This document shows, in pieces, positions 7,146 to 15,407 of a stretch of DNA of 15,540 nt (positions within the stretch are counted from its first letter, which is position 1; each line of letters starts with the position of its first letter). Location: NCBI GenBank assembly GCA_015501595.1, contig JADNRX010001048.1, forward strand, positions 1 through 15,540, given 5' to 3'. Position numbers and translations under genes: made by a program. Below the pieces are notes generated by a model. That model was not told the DNA's origin, did no database searches, and was given only the letters and a program-made list of their open reading frames with translations. This DNA is from Hymenopellis radicata. Lineage: Eukaryota > Basidiomycota > Agaricomycetes > Agaricales > Physalacriaceae.

Positions 7146-7616
7146 CTTGAGGATTCGGAATCCAAAGGTTACCCGCCAAAAACCAAAATTACTCCCAAAA
7201 GAACCTCGAATTCGCAGTCTTCGCGTTACACGCAAAGTCAGGCAGAGCGTTCACCTCCACCTAGACCAAGTGCGAGTACTTCAAGTGCTTCAACTAGTTC
7301 AGGTCGAGTTCTCAGACCAAGTTTACATCCGCCAGGTTACTTAGTAAACGGTGGAGAAGCCGATAGACAACGAGCCATTGCCAGAGCAGCTCAGTCTAGT
7401 CAAAACCAACCTTCAAGTCGGAAAGCTACTTCAGCCCCGACACCCGTTACTCCTCAGACAAGGACTAACAACCCAAAAGCACCAGGTGCACCTAGACCTT
7501 TCAAGCCTTCGCTTGTCTCGTACACAGAAGACCAATCGAGTGAAGAAGACGAAGACTTTGGTCTTGCAGCCTATCCTTTACACCCCAATAGTCTATTTGC
7601 TAGTTTACGAAACACC
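7146..7616 (+). CDS. In-frame, ATG-less N-terminal extension of Gag
   Basis: The gag frame is open for 157 codons upstream of the first ATG, back to a TAA at 7143-7145. The translation is protein-like and polar: rich in Ser, Thr, Pro, Gln and Arg, then an acidic patch (E-D-Q-S-S-E-E-D-E-D-F). This is the usual style of a disordered Gag N-terminus. No ATG in any frame occurs here. Either the start codon was lost, or a longer Gag starts at a non-AUG codon. Another frame is also fairly open, so coding is probable but not proven. Confidence 0.45.
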
Positions 7617-9034
7617 ATGTCTGCTACCTTAGATCCCGCCAATTACCCGTCGCAGGCGGTTAGTGACAAGTTGGACGGTAGTAACCTGCCGATTCCGGGG
7701 ACCAGACATGCACCCGAGTTTACGGCTACTCAAGCTGGAATCAAAAGATACTTCAACGCCTTAGACTGGTTGTTCCCAGCTAAGAAGATCCAAGAAGACG
7801 CTCTTAAGATCGAGATAGCTGTCAGCTATGTTGATGAAGACGTTAGAAAGCAATGGTTTGCTATGCCAGAGTACAGTGCTGCTAAATACGACGAGTTCAA
7901 GAAAGCGGTGTTCGAAAGCTACGGTGCTGGCACCGAAGACCGAGAACACACGCCTCGGGAACTTGAAGAGAAGCTTAACATCTACCGAGCCAACCCGATC
8001 TATAACAAGTCTGGTTGGGTTGAGTTCAAGCGCGTAATTATGCACGTACTACTGTACTTAATCAAAAGCAAAGACATTACCGAGAAGACCGCTATAGAGT
8101 CACTCGTCCCTTGTATTCTAGGACCCACTTGGGCCAGTATACAAGTCGAATTGAAACGGATGCATCCTACGCCGTCTGCGAACGCCAAGACAAATGGCAT
8201 GAAGTGGACGTTGAATGAAGTATCCGATGCTATTAGCAGTCATTTTGGGGACATGAACATATTCGGTCAAGCAGCGGAACCCACTGAGGTAACCGGTAGA
8301 ACTTTTGACCGTATGTTAATACCAGCCTCTACGTCGAGAGTTAAGACAGAGTCATTGGCTCAACAGACAGAATCCTTGTCTTTGTTACTAGACAAACTCA
8401 ACCTAGAAGCAAAGGCTAGGATGGCTCAAGAGCAGACTCAAGCCCGTCAACACGAACAGTTACTTGCAGCCGTTAAAGAAGCTTTAAGAGGGAACCCTAC
8501 GGGAAATCCCAACCTTCGAACTCAACATATGCAATATGACTATACTCAAGAGCCTTTGAGCTACCCGTATGAGGTTGTACAACATTTAGCACAGGGAGCT
8601 CCTAACTACCCGGGAGGGCCACCAACGGTTCAACCGAACGGTTTCATAGCTCGGAACCCTCAAGGGAACCCAAGACCCCCGCCCCCACCTCAACAGCATA
8701 ACCAGTGTTTCTTCTGCGGTGAAGAAGGTCATTTTGTTAGAGAGTGTGTTCATCAGAAGAAGATGGAAGCTGAAGGCTGGATATACAAGCCTAACGGAGT
8801 AAAATACTACTTCTTGCGAAATGGGTATCACTCGCTAGTAAGGCTAAAGCCGGCATCTGGCCAGCGTGGCAGGTGTGGAACCTCATGGAAAAGACCAACG
8901 GGAAGTTACCTCCCGAAGCATCAGCTATGCTTAAGACTCAAAGCTTCATTGCAAATGGCGAAGACGACATGTTTAGTCCACAGACTATACTAGACGCGGA
9001 CCGGGTATCGGATACCCAGTCAAATTTCGATTAG
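7617..9034 (+). CDS. gag: Gag structural protein of the Ty3/gypsy element, with one internal frame break
   Basis: Gag forms the virus-like particle that packages the element's RNA in the cytoplasm. From ATG 7617 the frame encodes a capsid-like region (rich in W, F and charged helices, residues about 1-170), a Gln/Glu coiled-coil-like stretch (about 245-300), a Pro-rich linker, and a CCHC zinc knuckle C364-x2-C367-x4-H372-x4-C377 for RNA binding. Near 8815-8830 the sensible reading moves from frame 3 (phase 0) to one base earlier: the original frame continues to 8993 with unlikely sequence, while the shifted frame reads on to TAG at 9032-9034. No slippery heptamer is present, so a one-base deletion or assembly error is likely. 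The end overlaps the pol frame. Confidence 0.8.
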
Positions 9035-10293
9035 GCTCGAGGATGGAGAGGGCTTCAGAAGAACCCGAAGAGAAAAGGCTTACCCTTATGCAGGAAGAAT
9101 TGTTGGAGCGTCTGATCGTGGCGCAACAACAAGGTTGGCACCAAGACAACCCCTTCCCTGGTATAAGCCTTTCCTCTTCCCTGAAGTCTGGGCCTGTTGA
9201 CGCGTTCACAGAGCCTCTTGAGAGCCAATTAGCAAATACGCGTGCACAGTCTAAAAATGAAAAACATAACGAACAGCCTGTAGAAATTATGAAACGGAAA
9301 CCAGGACCGAATCTGCATGGGAACTTCATTCCCCGACCTAGTCAAAGACAAGTCGAGGTAGTGATACCCGTGAAGAAACAAGTCAGTTTCACAGATCCTG
9401 TCGAGGAAGCACCCAAAGTCCCCGACAAACCAGAGACAGTCAAAGAGCCTGTTGACAAGGATAAAACCCTGGATACTCTTGGAGATCCCGAGTTGACTAA
9501 AATCATTGAAGATGCGTTGCAAGCCCAACGGCCAGTAGTGTCTACCAATGATGAGGTCGAACAACAGAAACAGCGCACTTATCAACGGATTTCGAAAATC
9601 CGAGCCATGCTCAACGAAAATCCCGAGTGGCGTTCTCTTTGGAAACAGTTCTTACCGTTCGAGATGTTAGCAACTAACGAGGCCTGGCAGAAGGACTTGT
9701 TAGACCTCTTGAAGGGTAGGAACGTCAAAGTAAACGTGCAGATGGAATTTATGGCCTCTGAGCCAGACGATGCATATGTCTTTAACAAGCTGGAAGGTAG
9801 TGACTTACCGAAGGACGCGATAGTCGTTCAAGATCCAGTCGTACAGCTATACCACTTCAATAATGGGTATGCGGGTCCTTACTTCAACGTGAACTTACCG
9901 GCTGCGAATGTAGCAGCTGAGAGCGCAGAACTAAGAACCATGTGGCCGATTATTGGAGGAGCAGGCAGAAAGGAATGTCTCTTAGACAGCGGCTCACAGA
10001 TTGTCTCTATGTCGCTAAAGGCAGCCCTTGAGTTGGGAGTTCCTTATGACCCCAACGTTCAGATAACCATGGAAAGTGCAGATCAAACCCGAACCACAAC
10101 GGTGGGTCTTGCACGGAATCTTCCATTTACCTTCGAAGGGATTACTTTCTATCTACAAGTACATATTCTTAGGGCTCCTGCCTACGAAGTCTTGTTGGGT
10201 AGACCCTTCGAACGAGTAGCCAGTCTTGTTGCCTCACCTCGGGTGAGCAAGTATCCGCCACCATCACCGACCCAAGCAATGGTCGTAAGTTGA
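8975..10293 (+). CDS. pol: Pol N-terminal part: linker and retropepsin-type aspartic protease
   Basis: The frame is open from 8975; its first ATG is at 9043 and numbering is from there. Residues 1-270 are a charged Glu/Lys/Pro-rich linker. The protease carries the catalytic triad D315-S316-G317 inside L-L-D-S-G-S-Q, and a C-terminal V-L-L-G-R-P-F motif (383-389) typical of gypsy-type retropepsins. It would process the Gag-Pol precursor. It overlaps gag by 60 bases in the -1 frame, consistent with frameshift expression. Near 10230-10245 the meaningful reading shifts back one base: after V-A-S-P-R the annotated frame ends in V-V-S-stop, while the other frame continues with T-I-T-D-P-S-N-G-R-K, a familiar post-protease motif. 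Confidence 0.8.
9022..9028 (+). promoter_or_regulatory. Candidate -1 programmed ribosomal frameshift heptamer at the gag-pol junction
   Basis: A AAT TTC in the gag reading frame fits the X XXY YYZ slippery consensus and sits one codon before the gag stop (9032-9034). A one-base backward slip enters the pol frame, which is open from 8975 to 10293. I did not find a strong stem-loop immediately downstream. Confidence 0.5.
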
Positions 10294-10379
10294 CGATGCC
10301 CACTTACGCTCGGGGAGAAGTACCCAGATATCTCAAACCTATCCAACAAGAGGGTTTTCAGAGCCGCTCGAGGAATTGA
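10245..10379 (+). CDS. Pol linker segment in a shifted frame
   Basis: This stretch continues the protein after the protease: T-I-T-D-P-S-N-G-R-K-L-T-M-P-T-Y-A-R-G is the expected gypsy Pol segment. It ends at a TGA (10377-10379). A second -1 move around 10352-10361, by a GGGTTTT run, leads into the next segment. Confidence 0.55.
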   Translation, partial: EQVSATITDPSNGRKLTMPTYARGEVPRYLKPIQQEGFQSRSRN

Positions 10380-10831
10380 TCCCAGATCAAGGAGAGGTGG
10401 CTCTCTACATAACGGGAGATAAGAAAAACGGCTATAAAATACAAGAAACATATATACCAGGACAGAACAGAACCAGTTTTTCGTCAAACGACTTGACTAG
10501 CTTGTACTTGAAGAAGTCAAACGATGGCGTTCATCGAGCAGTCAAGCCTCTTAGGCGAGAATTCATGTTTCGGGATCCTAAAGAACCCATCATGGTACCC
10601 GTGAAGCACCCAATAGAGACCCACGAACGAAGAAAAGTCAACGGGTTTAGGAAAGTTTTCGACATCCGCAAACCAGTCGCTAGCAACGAATGGGAAGAAG
10701 GATTGGTGTTAGACACCCCACAGATGTTCTACGGAGTCCCTCAGGAGTTGCAAAGTGTCTTTGGCCAGTTCACGTCACTATGGCAGAAAGTTACCTCAAT
10801 AAACAACAAGAGGTGTTCTTACAAGGTGTGA
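10352..10831 (+). CDS. Pol linker between protease and reverse transcriptase, third frame
   Basis: The frame reads through S-E-P-L-E-E-L-I-P-D-Q and then a basic and proline-containing region (V-K-P-L-R-R-E-F-M-F) up to Q-E-L-Q-S-V-F-G-Q-F. There is no real ATG start, so it can only be part of a longer Pol. The meaningful reading passes to the RT frame near 10775-10795, while this frame ends at 10831. Confidence 0.6.
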   Translation, partial: GFSEPLEELIPDQGEVALYITGDKKNGYKIQETYIPGQNRTSFSSNDLTSLYLKKSNDGVHRAVKPLRREFMFRDPKEPIMVPVKHPIETHERRKVNGFRKVFDIRKPVASNEWEEGLVLDTPQMFYGVPQELQSVFGQFTSLWQKVTSINNKRCSYKV

Positions 10832-13800
10832 AACGAATGAGAAAACCTAAGGGTATCTTCGCGATGCGCCATGTAGATGTCTACGCGGCTAAGAAGTACA
10901 AGCCAGTAGCATTGAAAACTAAGCCGCATCTGGGAACACTACCCGACGAATTCAGAATCATAAGAGACATACAAGGAGACCCGCTAGCAGAGCTACCTAA
11001 GTTGTCGAAGAACCCGCCGGAATTTGTACCAACGGGAAGATACACAGCCGAGCGTAGAGAGCAAGTTCAGAAGGATCATACAGGAGAGTTCCTGTGGCCC
11101 GAAGAACGAAAGCTAGTGGATCAACTAATGTGTCTGCAGAATGAAGGCTTCGCATGGGAAGAATCGGAAAAAGGTAAATTCCGTGAAGACTTCTTCCCCC
11201 CTGTTGACATGCCAGTCATTCAGCATATACCATGGGTACTTAGGAATATCCCGATTCCGCCTGGTATCTATGATGAAGTATGTAAGATCATTAAGAACAA
11301 ACTAGACTCGGGTGTATACGAACCTTCCAACTCGTCTTATCGATCCAGATGGTTCTGTGTACTTAAGAAGGATGGCAAGAAGCTTAGACTGGTACACAGT
11401 TTAGAACCACTCAACGCAGTAACCATCGCACACTCCGGGTTACCTCCAGCTACCGAGGAGCTAGCCGAAGCGTTCGCAGGGTTATCCTGTGGTGGGACTT
11501 TAGACTTGTATGTAGGTTACGATGAACGGTTGTTAGCAATCTCTTCACGAGACATGACTACCTTCTCAACACCCTACGGTGCACTAAGACTAAGAACACT
11601 ACCCATGGGATGGACAAATTCAGTGCCCATCTTTCATGAGGATGTAACACACATACTACGAGATGAAATACCAGCATACACCAGGCCGTACATTGATGAT
11701 GTACCCGTCAAAGGCCCCACTACCAGATACGAAGACAAGGATGGGAACCCAGAAGTACTTAAGGAAAATCCTAAAATCCGACGCTTCGTGTGGGAACACT
11801 TGAACAACATGAACCGTATCATTCAACGGATGAAGTATGCGGGTGGTACCTTCTCAGGACTGAAAGCTATTATCTGTGCGGACGAGATAGTAGTTGTAGG
11901 ACATGTATGTTCGTATGCGGGCCGGAAACCTGCTGCAGACCGAGTAAAGGTCATACAGGACTGGCCTGATTGCGAGAACTTGACACAAGTCAAGTCCTTT
12001 CTCGGGACAACAGGAATTTTCCGAGCCTTCATTAAAGACTACTCAGTCAAGGCCTACGCTATGAACAAGTTAAATCGTGGTGCAGTAGCCTTTCAATGGG
12101 GTCCAGAAGAGAAAGCCTCGATGCAAGCCCTCAAAGATGCAATCACAACGTGCCCCATGCTAAAACCTCTCAGGTACGAGTGGGACACGCCGGTAACTTT
12201 GTCGGTGGACACATCCTACCAGGCTATAGGCTTCTACTTATCTCAGAAGGATCCTGAAGACTCTACGAAGACGTACTTTGCCAAGTTCATGTCTATTACG
12301 CTGAACGAAACACAAGCAAGATATTCCCAAGCCAAGCGGGAACTGTTCGGTTTACACCGAGCACTCATGCATTGTAGGTACTACCTACTTGGGTGTAGAA
12401 AGCTCCGCGTAGAGGTAGACGCAAAGTATATCAAGGGAATGTTATCAAACATTGACTCCCTCACGAACGCCAATCTACAACGATGGGCTGAAGACATTCT
12501 AATGTATCACTTCACTTTGGTACACGTACCAGGCAAGGTGCATGGACCTGATGGTTTGAGTCGAAGGCCACATTCCGACAAAGATCCCGTGGTACCATAC
12601 GACGAACCAGATGATACAATAGAGCTAGAGTATGAGGAAAATCCAAACATCCCGAAAGAGGATCAACCCTTAGACTTCGAGACGTTCAGAAACAACATCG
12701 ACACCCGGACAGGCTTCCTACAGACCCTTAACTCGGGAAGTAGTAAGGCACCCGAGTGGACAACAGAACAAGAGGTCCTTCAAGCCACTGCGGTTGCAGT
12801 CGAGGACATCGAGAAATGGGTGGACATACCTAACTTCCCGGACCAGAACAGGACTGAACGAGAGAACACTTGGGAAACCATGTTACCATATGTTCAACCG
12901 TACTTGGAAGACAAGGCCCACTCGCAAGAATCAGATCTCCCGACGAACATGACTGCAAAAATGCAGGATTGGGCTGAAAGTGAGTTCTTTGTTAGGAATA
13001 ACAGACTCTACAAGAAAGATAAGAAAGGAGAACACAAACGGGTGTTACAAAAACCCGAAAGAATGGCGGTTTGCAAGGTCATACACGACAAGAATGGCCA
13101 TAAGGGACAATACTCTGTCAGATACCTCATTAAGTCAAGGTTCTGGTGGCCAGCGTTGGAAACGGATGTGAACTGGTACATCAAGACTTGTGTTCTCTGT
13201 CAGAAGAGGCAGAAGAAGAACATACATATGGAACCAAGGATCACTTCAACCCCAGGGATCTTTGAGAAAGCCTATGTCGACACCTTCAGAATGCCCAAGT
13301 CTACGGGTACGCCTAACAAAGACGGCAAAACCTCTAAAAAGGACTTAGCATCGGAAGAAACAAAATATTCCGGTTACAATGCGGTCACAGTAGCAAGGTG
13401 TGGACTTTCGGGATGGCCTGAAGCCCGAGCCTTGAAGGAAGAGACAGCCGAAACCTTAGGGGACTGGTTGTTCGAAGAAGTGTTATCCCGATGGGGTTGC
13501 ATTCGAGAGATTGTGACTGACAACGGGCCCTCTATCAAGAAAGCTATGCGATACGTAGAACAGAAGTATGGCATAACGGGAATCCTCATCTCACCGTACA
13601 ACAAACAAGCTAACGGCAAAGTTGAAAGAGGACACTGGGATATTCGCCAGTCACTCTTCAAGGTGTGTAAAGGAGACCCATCGGTATGGCCAGCGTACTT
13701 GCATGAAGTGTTATGGGCAGAGAGGATCACGGTTAAGCGTGGACTAGGTTGTTCACCTTTTTATGCGGTAACCGGGAGCGATCCTATCCTCCCGTTAGAT

Positions 13801-14337
13801 TACATGGAAGTAACGTGGTTAGTAGATGCACCAGACAAAATCATGTCGCACTCAGACCTTGTTGCATATAGAGCACGCCTCATTGCGAAGCATGCACTGG
13901 ACGTAGCAAGCATGAAGAAAAGAGTCACGGCTGCTAAGCGAAAAGCTGCTGAGCGCTTCATGGAACAGTTCAAAAACACTATGCCAAACTGGCAGTTCAA
14001 GACAGGTGAACTAGTGTTAGTACGAAACACTAGGATCGAAGATGAATTGAACTCAAAGTTCAAGGAAAGATTCATGGGACCCTACGCGGTAGTCACCAGA
14101 ACGACTGCGGGGAACTATGTTTTATGCGAGTTGAATGGTGAACTCATAGATGGGAAGATTGCGGGTTTTCGTGTCTTACCCTTCTACTCGAGGAGAGACC
14201 CTATCGACTTAGGCAAGCAGTTTCACAGGAGGTTACACGCTATTAAGGATAGTGTAAGTAAAGTCTACGATAAAGTAGCCAAGACAGCACTGTGGATCTT
14301 GAGTCACGCTAACAGGCGGGGACGAAGAACACAGTAG
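10780..14337 (+). CDS. pol: Pol: reverse transcriptase, RNase H and integrase
   Basis: The open frame begins at ATG 10690, but protein-like sequence starts about 10780 (M-A-E-S-Y-L-N-K); numbering is from 10690. Reverse transcriptase covers about residues 170-420, with catalytic D272 (L-D-L-Y-V-G-Y) and Y334-I-D-D337. RNase H follows with D507, E551 and D577. Integrase has a zinc domain H799-x4-H804-x29-C834-x2-C837, a catalytic triad D864, D944 and E979, and a GPY/F module (G1130-P-Y) ending in R-V-L-P-F-Y. No chromodomain is evident after it. All catalytic residues are present, so this block is intact, but it is cut off from its start by frame breaks upstream. It would copy the RNA into DNA and insert it. 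The wording of the conserved blocks matches the Agaricomycete Ty3/gypsy Pol family as I remember it. Confidence 0.93.
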   Translation: MAESYLNKQQEVFLQGVKRMRKPKGIFAMRHVDVYAAKKYKPVALKTKPHLGTLPDEFRIIRDIQGDPLAELPKLSKNPPEFVPTGRYTAERREQVQKDHTGEFLWPEERKLVDQLMCLQNEGFAWEESEKGKFREDFFPPVDMPVIQHIPWVLRNIPIPPGIYDEVCKIIKNKLDSGVYEPSNSSYRSRWFCVLKKDGKKLRLVHSLEPLNAVTIAHSGLPPATEELAEAFAGLSCGGTLDLYVGYDERLLAISSRDMTTFSTPYGALRLRTLPMGWTNSVPIFHEDVTHILRDEIPAYTRPYIDDVPVKGPTTRYEDKDGNPEVLKENPKIRRFVWEHLNNMNRIIQRMKYAGGTFSGLKAIICADEIVVVGHVCSYAGRKPAADRVKVIQDWPDCENLTQVKSFLGTTGIFRAFIKDYSVKAYAMNKLNRGAVAFQWGPEEKASMQALKDAITTCPMLKPLRYEWDTPVTLSVDTSYQAIGFYLSQKDPEDSTKTYFAKFMSITLNETQARYSQAKRELFGLHRALMHCRYYLLGCRKLRVEVDAKYIKGMLSNIDSLTNANLQRWAEDILMYHFTLVHVPGKVHGPDGLSRRPHSDKDPVVPYDEPDDTIELEYEENPNIPKEDQPLDFETFRNNIDTRTGFLQTLNSGSSKAPEWTTEQEVLQATAVAVEDIEKWVDIPNFPDQNRTERENTWETMLPYVQPYLEDKAHSQESDLPTNMTAKMQDWAESEFFVRNNRLYKKDKKGEHKRVLQKPERMAVCKVIHDKNGHKGQYSVRYLIKSRFWWPALETDVNWYIKTCVLCQKRQKKNIHMEPRITSTPGIFEKAYVDTFRMPKSTGTPNKDGKTSKKDLASEETKYSGYNAVTVARCGLSGWPEARALKEETAETLGDWLFEEVLSRWGCIREIVTDNGPSIKKAMRYVEQKYGITGILISPYNKQANGKVERGHWDIRQSLFKVCKGDPSVWPAYLHEVLWAERITVKRGLGCSPFYAVTGSDPILPLDYMEVTWLVDAPDKIMSHSDLVAYRARLIAKHALDVASMKKRVTAAKRKAAERFMEQFKNTMPNWQFKTGELVLVRNTRIEDELNSKFKERFMGPYAVVTRTTAGNYVLCELNGELIDGKIAGFRVLPFYSRRDPIDLGKQFHRRLHAIKDSVSKVYDKVAKTALWILSHANRRGRRTQ

Positions 14338-14787
14338 CATGAAAACGCAGGTTTAAAGAAGTACGGGGATGTTCAGGGGAATAAAGACTTCCCGTCTGGA
14401 CAAGACTTCCCGTTTGAACAAGATAAGACTGAAGATGGCGCGGACGCCATGTAAAGAAAAAGAAAGGAGAGGGATACTACAGTATTCACCCAAAAAGTAA
14501 CAAGAATTTTCAAAATTTGAGATTCATGTGAGATGCAGGAGGCCAGTGGAAACCCGAAAAGCCTCGGGAAATACATGGGAAGAAAAGTTAACGGTCGCCA
14601 GAACCCCGAAGAAGTCTGGTGACCCTAGTTACCCGATCAAGGAAGCGTGGCGTTAAGCTTCGTCACGCTTCGAAAACCACATATAGGAGCGCGGATCCGG
14701 AATGCACCGGGAGACATATATAATAGAGGTGCTGTACACAGGGCGGGACCAGAAAATTCCCCACCTAGCAACCGAGTCGCCCACAAG
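14338..14787 (+). other. Non-coding stretch between integrase and the 3' ORF
   Basis: It holds an 18-bp imperfect tandem duplication, AAGACTTCCCGTCTGGAC / AAGACTTCCCGTTTGAAC (14384-14419). A 22-base all-purine run lies at 14453-14474, and a TATATAAT sequence at 14717-14724 is 64 bases before the ATG of the next ORF. The purine run looks like a polypurine tract, but no LTR-like TG start follows and the element appears to continue. Confidence 0.45.
14453..14474 (+). other. All-purine run, polypurine-tract-like
   Basis: Twenty-two consecutive purines (AAAG, A5, GAAAGG, AGAGGGA). Such tracts prime plus-strand synthesis in LTR elements, normally directly before the 3' LTR. Here coding-like sequence continues downstream, so an internal (central) tract or coincidence is possible. 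Confidence 0.35.
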
Positions 14788-15312
14788 ATGCAGCCCAGCT
14801 CACGCCAGCCCACCAACGAACAAGCTGAAGACTTTCTATACGTCGGTCAAGACTCCGTTCCCGAAGAAGTATACTGGCTTCTGAACGAGCAGCTCGCTGA
14901 GGATTTAGTCACAGATCCCTTCCTCACCATAGAACGCATACTAGCGTCGGGTTCTCGCACGCCCTTACAGGATAAAGTCTTAGAAGCGGTAGCCCGACAC
15001 ATCTCGTTCTATCCAGATGAACTGGAAACGTTTGAAACGACGTTACACTGGGTTGACGCGATTTTCTTCACACAGGTGATGGCCCATGCCGATTGGTCGC
15101 CACCGCCGACTCCAGAAAATGCTCAGATGGGTGAACCCTCGGGGAGCCCGAAGGAACCCGAACGCGAACCCGAGCCAGCCCGCGACCCATCCCCTTCCAA
15201 TCCTCTTCCTCAGCCTACTGTGGGTTTAACCCCTGTAGTGCTAATCACGCAGTCGGGGAGCTCTAGTTCTCGACGAGTACCCAGACCTGCGTCAAGACCC
15301 CCTCTCCAGTAG
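14788..15312 (+). CDS. Unidentified accessory ORF downstream of integrase (3' end broken)
   Basis: I do not recognise this protein. From ATG 14788 (the first in frame; a GTG at 14647 would add 47 poorly supported residues) it has a helical acidic domain of about 110 residues with W, F and L at regular spacing, including E-E-V-Y-W-L-L-N-E-Q. A Pro/Glu/Ser-rich tail follows (P-E-R-E-P-E-P-A-R-D). The stop at 15310-15312 is probably not the original end: one base earlier, the frame open from 15267 reads T-P-S-P-V-A-G-P-S-G-L-Q and continues to D-E-R-M-A at about 15407, where a MITE begins. It shares the element's strand and style. No signal peptide or envelope-like membrane anchor is seen. A TATATAAT upstream might give it its own promoter. 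Confidence 0.5.
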   Translation: MQPSSRQPTNEQAEDFLYVGQDSVPEEVYWLLNEQLAEDLVTDPFLTIERILASGSRTPLQDKVLEAVARHISFYPDELETFETTLHWVDAIFFTQVMAHADWSPPPTPENAQMGEPSGSPKEPEREPEPARDPSPSNPLPQPTVGLTPVVLITQSGSSSSRRVPRPASRPPLQ

Positions 15313-15407
15313 CTGGACCTTCGGGTTTGCAACCCCCCGTGCGCGCACCCGAACGCGACAGCTCACCAAAAGACGCTCGAGTGCGTTTAGTAGACGAAAG
15401 GATGGCG

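Noticed and set aside
6900..7632. ORFs in the other frames across the leader and Gag N-terminus
   Set aside because: The one at 7000-7344 begins at a non-ATG codon within U5-like sequence. The one at 7351-7632 also lacks an ATG and gives a less plausible protein than the gag frame.
14475..14484. TACTACAGTA as another MITE end
   Set aside because: Only ten bases match 3294-3303 and no further family similarity or matching right end follows; chance identity is likely.
15220..15252. Possible 33-nt intron in the 3' ORF (GTGGGT ... GCTAAT ... GCAG)
   Set aside because: It is shorter than normal fungal introns and its removal keeps the frame, so it does not explain the downstream frame change.
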